Positions 1-6,930 of a stretch of DNA of 11,802 nucleotides are shown piece by piece (the first letter of the stretch is position 1; the number at the start of each line of letters is the position of its first letter). The notes under the pieces were generated by a model. That model ran no database searches and was not told where the DNA came from. It saw only the letters and a list, made by a program, of their open reading frames with translations. The position numbers and the translations under genes were made by a program. Where the stretch lies: assembly GCA_030036975.1 (NCBI GenBank), contig JASHSE010000473.1, positions 1 through 11,802 on the forward strand. Reading direction: 5' to 3'. This stretch comes from Xanthobacteraceae bacterium. GTDB lineage: Bacteria > Pseudomonadota > Alphaproteobacteria > Rhizobiales > Xanthobacteraceae.

Positions 1-1
1 C

Positions 2-358
2 CAGCCGACGCCGTACAACACCTATCAGATCGACGGCTTGCCGCCGGGACCGATCGCCAATCCCGGGCGCGCGGCGCTCGAAGCCGCGGCGAACCCGGCG
101 CGCACCCGCGAGCTTTACTTCGTCGCCGACGGCAACGGCGGCCATGTCTTTGCCGAAACCTACGAGCAGCACCAGAAGAACGTGATGCGGCTGCGCCAGC
201 TGGAAGCCGGCCAAACCGGTCAGACAGCGCCAGTCTTCAGCCCCGCCGGGTCGGAGGTCGCTCCGCCCGCGCAAGCCGCCACCGCGCCGCCGCCACCTCC
301 GGCATCCCCGCACACGGTGCGCCACAAACCCCGCCACCACGCTCAATCGGCGGAATGA
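2..358 (+). CDS. mltG: Endolytic murein transglycosylase MltG (YceG-like), C-terminal part only
   Basis: The open frame enters from the left edge (first full codon at position 2) and ends at TGA 356-358, giving about 118 residues. MltG is an inner-membrane lytic transglycosylase that cuts nascent glycan strands and is thought to end their polymerisation. The visible part has the family's conserved C-terminal stretch: TPYNTY, then GLPPGPIANPG, then an ELYFVADGNGGHVFAETYEQH block. The catalytic Glu lies upstream and is outside the window. After about residue 70 the protein becomes an Ala/Pro-rich, low-complexity tail ending in a His/Arg-rich stretch; such variable tails are common in alphaproteobacterial MltG. 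It precedes yicC by 78 bases on the same strand, the usual order in Hyphomicrobiales. Identification is by motif recall; the 5' end is missing because of the window edge, not because the gene is broken. Confidence 0.93.
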   Translation, partial: QPTPYNTYQIDGLPPGPIANPGRAALEAAANPARTRELYFVADGNGGHVFAETYEQHQKNVMRLRQLEAGQTGQTAPVFSPAGSEVAPPAQAATAPPPPPASPHTVRHKPRHHAQSAE

Positions 359-380
359 TCGGCTTGTGAGCGCGGTAGCC

Positions 381-407
381 CGCCGTTAAGTTCGGCGTGA
401 ATTTTTT
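381..407 (+). terminator. Weak intrinsic-terminator-like hairpin between mltG and yicC
   Basis: CGCCG (381-385) pairs with CGGCG (393-397) across a 7-base loop, followed four bases later by a run of six T (402-407). The stem is only 5 bp and the T run is not immediately adjacent, so this could be a weak or attenuating terminator after mltG or a coincidence in GC-rich DNA. If it works, yicC-gmk would need its own promoter or rely on readthrough. Confidence 0.28.
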
Positions 408-436
408 GTCGGTTCCCGGGCCGGAGGCTCAATTCC

Positions 437-1324
437 ATGGCGCTGTCGAGCATGACCGGATTTGCTCGCAGCCACGGCGTCTGCGGTTCATATTCCTGGA
501 CCTGGGAAATCAAATCGGTCAACGGCAAAGGTTTCGATCTGCGGCTGCGTCTGCCGCCTGGGTGGGACGCGATCGAGCCGGCGTTGCGCGCCAACGCCGG
601 CGAAACGCTGGCGCGCGGCTCGATCCAGGCAGGCCTGACCGTCGAGCGCACCGGCGCCACCGTCGCGGTGCGCGTCAACGCTGCGGTGCTCGAAGCGGTG
701 CTGATCGCGGCACGCGACGTGGCGCGCCGCATCGAAACCTCGCCGCCGACGCTTGACGGCCTGCTCGGCCTCAAGGGCGTCATCGAAGTCGGCGAGGTGG
801 AGGAGGATGCAGAAGAACGGCGCAAGGCCGAGACTGCGGTCGCCTCCGGCTTTGCCGAAGCCGTGGTCGCGCTTGCCGGCATGCGCCGCCACGAAGGCGG
901 CGCGCTCGCCCGCGTTCTCGGCCTGCGGCTGAACGAGATCGGCGCTCTCGTCGAACGCGCCGAGCTTGCGCCGGGCCGCCGGCCGGAAGCGATCCGCACC
1001 CGGCTCGCCGAGCAGGTGGCGGCGCTCTTGGCGCAATCCGACCGGTTCGATCCGGACCGCCTGCATCAGGAAGCCATTCTGATTGCCGCCAAAGCCGACG
1101 TGCGCGAGGAGCTCGATCGGCTTGCCGCCCACGTCGCCCAAGTGCGGCAGCTCATCGCGCAGGGCGGCCCCATCGGCCGGCGGCTCGACTTTCTCGCCCA
1201 GGAACTCAATCGCGAGGCCAACACGCTGTGCGCCAAGGCCAACGACGTCGAGCTCACCAATATCGGGCTTACGCTCAAGGCTGCGGTCGAGCAATTCCGC
1301 GAGCAGGTGCAGAACGTGGAATAG
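437..1324 (+). CDS. yicC: YicC family endoribonuclease
   Basis: The protein is 295 residues, close to the 287 of E. coli YicC. It opens with the diagnostic SMTGFAR motif (residues 5-11) and continues with the family's N-terminal region (EIKSVNGKGFDLRLRLP, about residues 29-45). The C-terminal DUF1732 part (about residues 210-295) contains HQEAILIAAKADVREELDRL, GRRLDFLAQELNREANTLCAK and a near-terminal VEQFREQVQNVE. E. coli YicC is a cytoplasmic endoribonuclease linked to small-RNA turnover; the role here is inferred from family membership. ATG 437 is chosen because GGAGG at 423-427 sits 9 bases upstream and because the conserved motif follows at once. The stop is 2 bases before the gmk start, so translation of the two is probably coupled. 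The yicC-gmk pairing is widespread in alphaproteobacteria. Confidence 0.95.
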   Translation: MALSSMTGFARSHGVCGSYSWTWEIKSVNGKGFDLRLRLPPGWDAIEPALRANAGETLARGSIQAGLTVERTGATVAVRVNAAVLEAVLIAARDVARRIETSPPTLDGLLGLKGVIEVGEVEEDAEERRKAETAVASGFAEAVVALAGMRRHEGGALARVLGLRLNEIGALVERAELAPGRRPEAIRTRLAEQVAALLAQSDRFDPDRLHQEAILIAAKADVREELDRLAAHVAQVRQLIAQGGPIGRRLDFLAQELNREANTLCAKANDVELTNIGLTLKAAVEQFREQVQNVE

Positions 1325-1326
1325 CC

Positions 1327-1998
1327 ATGGCGCGCACGGTCCGGCATCGGACTAAAACGAGCAAGCAAAATGCGATCGCGCGGCGCGGTCTGATGTTCGT
1401 GCTGTCATCGCCGTCCGGCGCCGGCAAGACCACGCTGTCGCGCCTGTTGCTGCGCGGCGACCGCAACGTCGAGCTTTCAGTGTCGGTCACGACGCGGCCG
1501 AAGCGGCGCGGCGAAGTCGACGGCCGCGACTATCATTTCATCGACCGCGCGCGCTTCGATGACATGATTGAGTCGGGCGAGCTGTTGGAATGGGCGGAAG
1601 TGTTCGGCCATCGCTACGGCACGCCGCGCCATCCGGTCATTGCCGCGTTACGCACCGGCCGCGACGTGCTGTTCGACATCGACTGGCAAGGCACCCAGCA
1701 GCTCCGCGAAAAGGCGCGCGACGATCTGGTCAGCGTCTTCATCCTGCCGCCGAGCGTGCGCGAGCTGGAGCGCCGGCTGAACACCCGCGCGCAGGACAGC
1801 CGCGACGTCATCGGCGAGCGCATGGCGAAAGCTGCCGGCGAGATGAGCCACTGGCCGGAATACGATTATGTCATTGTCAACAAAGATAGAGCTCTGGCCT
1901 TCGCCGAAATCCGCGCCATCCTTGCTGCCGAGCGAGTGAAACGCGAGCGGCAGATCGGATTGTCCGATTTCGTGCGCAGCCTGCAGGCGAAGCTTTAG
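1327..1998 (+). CDS. gmk: Guanylate kinase
   Basis: This protein of 223 residues phosphorylates GMP to GDP with ATP in the cytoplasm, supplying GTP, dGTP and ppGpp precursors. The P-loop SSPSGAGKTT lies at residues 27-36 (K34, T35). The GMP-binding region follows: VTTRPKRRGEVDGRDYHFI (about 54-72), then ELLEWAEVFGHRYGTP (about 85-100) and DIDWQGTQQLR (about 117-127). The lid-region RAQDS and YDYVIVN come later. The start at ATG 1327 follows the yicC stop by 2 bases and adds a basic lead of about 20 residues before RRGLMFVLSS, as in many alphaproteobacterial Gmk proteins. ATG 1393 (Met23) would give a protein closer to E. coli length and cannot be excluded. It is the last gene of the plus-strand run and converges on the membrane protein downstream, with 56 bases between the stops and no clear terminator. 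Confidence 0.97.
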   Translation: MARTVRHRTKTSKQNAIARRGLMFVLSSPSGAGKTTLSRLLLRGDRNVELSVSVTTRPKRRGEVDGRDYHFIDRARFDDMIESGELLEWAEVFGHRYGTPRHPVIAALRTGRDVLFDIDWQGTQQLREKARDDLVSVFILPPSVRELERRLNTRAQDSRDVIGERMAKAAGEMSHWPEYDYVIVNKDRALAFAEIRAILAAERVKRERQIGLSDFVRSLQAKL

Positions 1999-2054
1999 GC
2001 GTCCCCTACCCGGCGGCGGTCGCCTCAGTACGATCGCGGATCGCGGCGGTTGCA

Positions 2055-2861
2055 TTACGCCGACGTTTTGGTCGTAGTTTTGGACGCCAGATAGGCGCCG
2101 TGACTGATACCGAGCAGCGCCAGGAAATCGCGGCCGACCTCCGGCATGTTCAAGGCGGTGGGAGCAGGTTGGTGACCGAAGAGCCGCCATAAGCTCACCG
2201 CGTAGGCGAAAACAAGGATCACTGTAATGATCAGCTTCTGCAATCGGCTGATATCGACGACGTAACGGTTGGCGGCTTCCTCGCCGAGGTAGAGGTCGCT
2301 CCAACTCGCCTCGTAGGGAGATTTGTTGGCGTCCATCACGCCGATTTGCTGCGGGTCGTCTCCGGCGGTGAGCTGCTCCGGCGGCGCCACTGCGGACGCT
2401 GCCGCGGGCGCGGCCGGCGCAGCGGCTGGCGCAGCCGCAGACTGCGCCGATTGGTTCTTTTTGTTGTCAACGATCACGTTGCTTATGACGGGAGAGACGC
2501 TGACGATTCCCAACAGCGCAAACAAATCAGTTTGCATGGTCGGGAACGCGGTCCCCTGCGTGACGTTCCAGATCGCTGCGACGAAATAACCGCCAAGCAG
2601 GACGATGAGCCAGGCTACCCACTGCGTTCGTTCCAGGCTGATGCGATTGAGATCGTCTATCAGGATACCGTCCGGACGACCGTTGACCAGAATGCCAACC
2701 ACGATGCAGAGCACAACGAAAAGCAGCTCGACGGCAATCCACTGCGTGCGCAATTGTGCCGGATCGTGGCTCAGATAAATCCAGGCCGCACAAGCCACGA
2801 GCAGAGCAAACAGAATAACGGAAAGCGAACCCCAAGACCCGATTTTCCAGGATACTTTCAT
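2055..2861 (-). CDS. Multi-pass membrane protein of unknown function with two similar halves
   Basis: From ATG 2861 the protein is 268 residues. I see hydrophobic segments at about 12-30, 41-59, 81-99, 112-131, 209-228 and a shorter one at 245-260. An Ala/Pro-rich linker lies at about 139-163. Residues 73-134 and 203-263 look like copies of one module: a short polar lead, one membrane helix, a loop, then FALLGI (114-119) or LALLGI (247-252) and a short Lys-containing tail. Before the second copy is WSDLYLGEE. This resembles an uncharacterised bacterial membrane family I half-recognise, but I cannot name it or give a function. Four sampled 60-base lines average about 55% GC, against about 70% in a sampled line of the neighbouring dehydrogenase. 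An upstream ATG (2918) would add 19 residues; 2861 is preferred because a GGGGA-like ribosome site lies just upstream and the hydrophobic region starts soon after. It is flanked by genes of other pathways. Confidence 0.8.
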   Translation of the reverse strand: MKVSWKIGSWGSLSVILFALLVACAAWIYLSHDPAQLRTQWIAVELLFVVLCIVVGILVNGRPDGILIDDLNRISLERTQWVAWLIVLLGGYFVAAIWNVTQGTAFPTMQTDLFALLGIVSVSPVISNVIVDNKKNQSAQSAAAPAAAPAAPAAASAVAPPEQLTAGDDPQQIGVMDANKSPYEASWSDLYLGEEAANRYVVDISRLQKLIITVILVFAYAVSLWRLFGHQPAPTALNMPEVGRDFLALLGISHGAYLASKTTTKTSA

Positions 2862-2903
2862 GACAGTCCCCGACTGCTCGCCACGCAAGAACGCGGCTGC
2901 ATC

Positions 2904-2934
2904 ATACGCGTATATCACATTCGCACAACGTCAA
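2904..2934 (-). promoter_or_regulatory. Possible promoter and 10-bp palindrome upstream of the membrane protein gene
   Basis: Reading the minus strand, TTGACG (2934-2929) resembles a -35 box. TATACG (2914-2909) could be a -10 box, but the 14-base spacing is short. A perfect 10-bp palindrome, ATACGCGTAT, lies at 2904-2913. The region is more AT-rich than its surroundings. If this is the promoter, the start at 2918 would fall within it, which favours ATG 2861. Weak evidence. Confidence 0.25.
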
Positions 2935-2973
2935 GTAAGGCAGCGGCCGCCGCCTGCTGCAGCGATTTGCCGG

Positions 2974-4032
2974 TCAGACGGTCAGCACCGTCCGTCCGAC
3001 GACGCGTCCGGCGCGCAGATCGTCGAGCGCGGCTTGTGCTTCGGCAAGCGGCCGCTCGCGGGTCGGAATCGGAGCGATCTTGCCGGCGCGGGCAAGGTCG
3101 AGCAGTTCGCGCGCCTCGTCGAGCGTGCCGGTCAGCGTCCCCTCGATGGTGAGGGCCTTGATGGCGAACATCGCGGCGGCCATCGAAAACATGCCGCCGA
3201 GCAATCCGGTCACCACGACCTTGCCGCCGCGCGCCAGCGCGCCGGTGGCAAATCGCAGCGATTTGTCCGAGCCGACGAAGTCGCAGACTGCGAATAGGCC
3301 ACCGCCGGTTGCTTTCGTGATTGCGCGGCGCGCCCCCGGGTCGGCCGGGTCGTAGGCGGCCGCGGCGCCGGCAGCGAGCGCCGCGTTGCGCTTGTCGGCG
3401 TCGATATCGGCAACGAGCGGCGGCTGCCGAAACAACGTGCGTGCGATCGCAAGGCCCATCATGCCGACGCCGCCCAGGCCGACCAGCAGCACCGGGCTGT
3501 CGTCGGCGCGTCCAGCCAGCCGCTTGAGCGCCGAATAAGCCGTCAGCCCCGAGCACATCAGCGGTCCGGCAAAATTCGGCGACAGCGGCGCGTAGTCGAG
3601 CAGATAACGCGGATGCGGGATCAAGACATGGCTGGCGAAGCCGCCATCGGCGCTGATGCCGAGATGGTGATGGGCGGAGCACAAGTTCTCCTCGCCGCCC
3701 TGGCATCGCCCACATTGGCCGCAACCGATCCAGGGATACACTGCGACGCGCCGGCCGATCTTCGCCTCCGACGCCTCCTCGCCGGCGGCCTCGATCACGC
3801 CGGCGATCTCGTGGCCCAGCGTGAACGGCAGCGGCCGGTCCGCGGTGATGTCGAGCCGATTGTCGGCGCCCAATTCGAAATAGCCGTCCTGCAGATGCAG
3901 GTCGGAATGACAGACGCCACAACGCTCGATGCGCACCAAAACCTCGCTGCCGCGCGGTTTCGGGCAGTCGATCACGGTTTGGCAGAGCGGTTGGCCGTAG
4001 GCGACCAGCGACTGGCGGTGCATTGCGGTCAT
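2974..4032 (-). CDS. Zinc-dependent alcohol dehydrogenase (medium-chain dehydrogenase/reductase)
   Basis: This cytoplasmic protein of 352 residues belongs to the Zn-dependent MDR family and would interconvert an alcohol and an aldehyde or ketone with NAD(H); the substrate cannot be read from sequence. Catalytic zinc ligands are C41 (in CGVCHSD), H74 (in GHE) and C160 (in MCSGLTAY). The structural-zinc cysteines C104, C107, C110 and C118 are all present, so both zinc sites look intact. The Rossmann glycine motif GLGGVG is at 185-190, followed by an acidic VADIDADK stretch that suggests NAD rather than NADP. The start is uncertain: ATG 4032 is chosen for similarity to homologues beginning near this point; ATG 4023 or GTG 4062 are possible, and none has a strong ribosome site. 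It begins 45 bases after the rsmA stop on the same strand, so it may be the last gene of that operon, although it has no obvious functional link to it. Confidence 0.92.
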   Translation of the reverse strand: MTAMHRQSLVAYGQPLCQTVIDCPKPRGSEVLVRIERCGVCHSDLHLQDGYFELGADNRLDITADRPLPFTLGHEIAGVIEAAGEEASEAKIGRRVAVYPWIGCGQCGRCQGGEENLCSAHHHLGISADGGFASHVLIPHPRYLLDYAPLSPNFAGPLMCSGLTAYSALKRLAGRADDSPVLLVGLGGVGMMGLAIARTLFRQPPLVADIDADKRNAALAAGAAAAYDPADPGARRAITKATGGGLFAVCDFVGSDKSLRFATGALARGGKVVVTGLLGGMFSMAAAMFAIKALTIEGTLTGTLDEARELLDLARAGKIAPIPTRERPLAEAQAALDDLRAGRVVGRTVLTV

Positions 4033-4077
4033 GGCAGCTGCAGCTTCTGGCACATTACGCACGCCATCATGCCCGAC

Positions 4078-4941
4078 TCATCGGCCGGCCGCCAGCGCGC
4101 CGGCCAAGGCCACAAAATCACTGACCGAGAGATCCTCGGCACGCGCCGTCGGATCCAATCCTGCCGCCGCCAGCAGGGCCGATACCTCGGTGCCGAGCGA
4201 ACGCAAGCTCTGCCGCAGCATCTTGCGGCGCTGACCGAATGCCGCCTGGGTGACGCGCTCGAGCGACGCGCGGTCGCACGGCAGCGGCTGCCGGCGCGGC
4301 ACGAGGTGAACGATCGAGGAATTGACGGCGGGCGGCGGCACGAAAGCCGAGGCGTTGACGTCAAACAAAATGCGCGCCTTGCAGCGCCATTGCGCCAGCA
4401 CCGACAAGCGGCCGTAGCTTTTCGAATGCGGTTCCGCGACGATACGTTCGGCAACTTCGCGCTGAAACATCAGAACGGCGGCGTCGTACCAGGGCGGCCA
4501 GGGTTCGAGGCCGAGCCAGGAGACGAGCAGCGCCGTGGCGATGTTGTAGGGCAGGTTGGCGACGATCCGCACCGGGCCGGCAAGCAGAGGACGCGGATCG
4601 TAGCCGAGCGCGTCCGCCGCCACGACCTCGAGACGTCCCGGATAATACGCGGCGATCTCGCGCAAAGCCGCAATGGCCCGTTCGTCGCGCTCGACCGCGA
4701 CCACGCGCGCGGCGCCGAGCGCAAGCAGCGCCCGGGTCAGTCCGCCCGGCCCCGGGCCGACTTCGAATATCGTCACGCCGCCGAACGGGCCCGCCGCGCG
4801 CGCGATGCGCCCGGCAAGATTGAGATCGAACAAAAAATTCTGACCGAGTGATTTCTTCGGCGCGATGCCGTGACGCTGCACGACCTCGCGCAGCGGCGGC
4901 AGGCCGTCCGACGCCGCGGGCGCGGCGGCCGCGTCGCTCAC
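4078..4941 (-). CDS. rsmA: 16S rRNA (adenine(1518)-N6/adenine(1519)-N6)-dimethyltransferase
   Basis: RsmA (KsgA) dimethylates two adjacent adenines in helix 45 of 16S rRNA during late small-subunit assembly, using S-adenosylmethionine. The protein is 287 residues, against 273 in E. coli. It shows the N-terminal KKSLGQNFL (29-37), the SAM-binding FEVGPGPGGLTRALL (59-73), the acidic residue E84 after strand 2, AADAL (108-112), the catalytic NLPYN (129-133), FQREVAERI (159-167) and FVPPPAVNSSIV (200-211). The start is taken as GTG 4941: it overlaps the pdxA TGA in a GTGA arrangement typical of coupled genes and gives the expected length. The frame stays open far upstream, but only inside pdxA and without family similarity. 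The surA-pdxA-rsmA order is conserved across proteobacteria. Confidence 0.96.
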   Translation of the reverse strand: MSDAAAAPAASDGLPPLREVVQRHGIAPKKSLGQNFLFDLNLAGRIARAAGPFGGVTIFEVGPGPGGLTRALLALGAARVVAVERDERAIAALREIAAYYPGRLEVVAADALGYDPRPLLAGPVRIVANLPYNIATALLVSWLGLEPWPPWYDAAVLMFQREVAERIVAEPHSKSYGRLSVLAQWRCKARILFDVNASAFVPPPAVNSSIVHLVPRRQPLPCDRASLERVTQAAFGQRRKMLRQSLRSLGTEVSALLAAAGLDPTARAEDLSVSDFVALAGALAAGR

Positions 4942-5960
4942 GGCGTCGTTTGCAGCGCCGTATTGTCGGCGGCTGCAAGTCGCGCAGCGAGCTGCAGCGC
5001 GGCAATGAGGCTTTTGGGATCGGCCTTGCCGGTGCCGGCGATGTCGAACGCGGTGCCGTGATCGGGCGACGTGCGCACGAACGGCAATCCCAGCGTGACG
5101 TTGACGGCGTGATCGAAGGCCAGCGTCTTGATCGGGATCAGCGCCTGATCGTGGTACATGCACAACGCCGCGTCGTAGCCGGCGCGGGCCGTTTCGTGGA
5201 ACAGCGAATCGGCCGGCACTGGACCGCGCACGTTGATGCCCTCGGCGGCGAGTCGCGCGACTGCCGGCGCGACGATGGCGCGGTCCTCTTCGCCGAGAGT
5301 GCCTTGCTCGCCGGCATGCGGGTTCAATCCCGCGATCGCAAGGCGAGGCCGCGCAATGCGAAATCGCGTGCGCAGGTCACGCGCCACGATACGGCCGGTG
5401 TCGGCGATGAGTTCGGCCGACAGCCGGGCAAAGATTTCGCGCAGCGGCAGATGAATGGTTACCGGCACGACGGCGAGTTCCGGCGCCCACAGCAGCATGA
5501 CCGGCCGGAGCATTTTGCCGGTCGCCTCCTGCACGAGCCTGGCCAGAAACTCGGTGTGTCCGGGCTCGGCAAAGCCCGACTGGTAGAGCACGTTTTTTGC
5601 TATCGGATTGGTGACGACGGCGCCGGCGTGACCGGCCAGCACGTCGGCGACGGCGCGACGGATCGAAGCGATGGCGGCGGGCGCGCTCGATTGGTCCGGC
5701 CGACCCGGCGCGGCATTCGGCTTGGCTGCGATGGCGACGACCGGCAGCGCGGTCGAAAACGCTGTGGCTGCGCGCTCCGGCGCCACTTCCGCGACCGGCA
5801 CTTCCAGCCCGAGCGCATCGGCGCGCCGGCGCAGAAAATCGCCGTCGCCGACGACATAGAAGGCGGGAATGCCGTATTCGGCGCGTCGCCGCCAGACGGC
5901 GAGCGCAAGGTCGGGCCCGATCCCGGCGGGCTCGCCGAGCGTCAATGCTAGCGGTTGCAC
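4938..5960 (-). CDS. pdxA: 4-hydroxythreonine-4-phosphate dehydrogenase
   Basis: PdxA oxidises 4-phosphohydroxy-L-threonine with NAD(P)+ in the DXP-dependent pathway to pyridoxal phosphate (vitamin B6). The product then joins with deoxyxylulose phosphate through PdxJ. The protein is 340 residues, a normal length. It shows GEPAGIGP (9-16), TNPIAK (117-122), PGHTEFLA (133-140), GLNPHAGEQG (211-220), PADSLF (249-254), MYHDQALIP (268-276) and TSPDHGTAFDIAG (297-309). The three metal-binding histidines expected from the E. coli enzyme appear as H170, H215 and H270. GTG 5960 is the start because the conserved GEPAGIG follows within ten residues and no ATG lies before it in frame; an AGGA lies very close upstream. 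It begins 28 bases after the surA-like stop, and its TGA overlaps the GTG of rsmA, so the three genes are probably one transcript. Confidence 0.96.
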   Translation of the reverse strand: MQPLALTLGEPAGIGPDLALAVWRRRAEYGIPAFYVVGDGDFLRRRADALGLEVPVAEVAPERAATAFSTALPVVAIAAKPNAAPGRPDQSSAPAAIASIRRAVADVLAGHAGAVVTNPIAKNVLYQSGFAEPGHTEFLARLVQEATGKMLRPVMLLWAPELAVVPVTIHLPLREIFARLSAELIADTGRIVARDLRTRFRIARPRLAIAGLNPHAGEQGTLGEEDRAIVAPAVARLAAEGINVRGPVPADSLFHETARAGYDAALCMYHDQALIPIKTLAFDHAVNVTLGLPFVRTSPDHGTAFDIAGTGKADPKSLIAALQLAARLAAADNTALQTTP

Positions 5961-5988
5961 GATCCTGTTTCGATCCGCTCGTTGCGGC

Positions 5989-6930
5989 CTACTTGTATTC
6001 GATCATCGCCTCGCGCCGCAACCGCTGCAAATAGCGCTTGGCGGTGGCGCCGAATTTCTTCTGGAAAATCTCGTCGCGAATCTGTTTCTTGCCGGGCGTA
6101 TCGTTTTTGGTCTGGCGCTTGCCGCAGACCGCGAACATCTGCACACCCTCGGCGGTCGTCTCCGGCGGCGTCAGGTGGCCGACATCGGTGCCGTCGAGGA
6201 TGGCGCGCAACTGGTCCGGCAGGTCGGCGGAAAATTTGAGGACTTGATCGCGCACCGCCACGTCGTTGAGGGCGCGGGCGAACGGAATGCCGTCGGCGCA
6301 GTTCTGGAATCGCGCGCGCAGCGCATCGGCATCGCGCTTGCGCGCCTCATAGGCGGCCGCCGGCGAGCCGGGCGGCACGATGAGGATGATCGGCCGCATC
6401 GTGTATTCGTAGCCAACGTCTTTTTTTTCGTCGCTCGGATGCAGCTGCAGCTCGGCTTCGACGTCGCTGTCGGGAATTTCCAGGCTGGCTTTATAGCGGC
6501 CGCGGATCAACGCATTCCAGGCCAACTGCGCGCGCAGCCGGTTCTTCAGCGTCGCCGCGCTCGATCCGGCGTGGTCGAGAATTTCCGCCAGTTTCTTGGC
6601 ATCGACGCCCATATGGTCGGCGATGTTGCCGTACGCGGCGTCGACATCGGAGTCCGGAACGTCGATGCTGTATTGCTTGGCCTCGCGTATTTCGAGGATT
6701 TCGTCGATCAGCGCGTCGATCACGGCTTGGCGGGTCGGCGGCTTCTGCGGCGTGCCCAATTGCTCGAGCTTGGTGCGTTGCGCGACGTCGAGCTCGGTGA
6801 TCGGCGTGCCGTCGACCACCGCGACCACCTCCTGCGACCGCGCCGTCGCGGCGGCGGCAATGAGCGCCGCCACGGCGAGCGCCGCGGTCGCCAGCGGTCG
6901 GGCGCGGGCGCCTATGCTGCTCAGCCACAT
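5989..6930 (-). CDS. surA: SurA-like periplasmic chaperone / peptidyl-prolyl isomerase
   Basis: The protein is 313 residues with an N-terminal signal sequence (hydrophobic Ala-rich core about 12-30, possible cleavage near ATARS-QE), so it is probably periplasmic. The SurA N-terminal domain follows: VVAVVDGTPITELDVAQR (about 35-52), then RQAVIDALIDEILEIREAK (67-85) and NRLRAQLAWNALIRGRY (130-146). A single degenerate parvulin-like region spans about 175-272, with a basic C-terminal helix after it. SurA escorts outer-membrane proteins to the Bam machinery. E. coli SurA is 428 residues with two parvulin domains, so this is the shorter alphaproteobacterial form, and isomerase activity is doubtful. 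Its only two cysteines, C211 and C269, could form a disulfide. ATG 6930 is chosen because the signal peptide starts there and GAGGGAG lies upstream. The frame stays open into lptG, but that part has no protein character. Placement before pdxA supports the call. Confidence 0.88.
   Translation of the reverse strand: MWLSSIGARARPLATAALAVAALIAAAATARSQEVVAVVDGTPITELDVAQRTKLEQLGTPQKPPTRQAVIDALIDEILEIREAKQYSIDVPDSDVDAAYGNIADHMGVDAKKLAEILDHAGSSAATLKNRLRAQLAWNALIRGRYKASLEIPDSDVEAELQLHPSDEKKDVGYEYTMRPIILIVPPGSPAAAYEARKRDADALRARFQNCADGIPFARALNDVAVRDQVLKFSADLPDQLRAILDGTDVGHLTPPETTAEGVQMFAVCGKRQTKNDTPGKKQIRDEIFQKKFGATAKRYLQRLRREAMIEYK

Noticed and set aside
488..1294. Minus-strand open frame of 268 codons opposite yicC
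   Set aside because: YicC motifs on the plus strand are unambiguous; the antisense frame is a codon-bias shadow.
2031..2043. CGATC-GCG-GATCG hairpin between the gmk and membrane protein stops
   Set aside because: The arms are 5 bp with a 3-base loop and no T run follows on either strand; I would not call it a terminator.
2977..2992. GACGGT/ACCGTC inverted repeat overlapping the end of the dehydrogenase gene
   Set aside because: It lies mostly within coding sequence and no T run follows in the direction of transcription.
4942..5163. Upstream extension of the rsmA frame into pdxA (74 codons)
   Set aside because: It lies inside pdxA in another frame, is Arg/His-rich, and would make RsmA far too long. 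GTG 4941 gives the normal length.
4848..5951. Long plus-strand open frame opposite pdxA and the start of rsmA (367 codons)
   Set aside because: It lies antisense to genes with full catalytic motifs, has Arg/Gly-rich composition typical of GC-rich shadow frames, and shows no recognisable motif.
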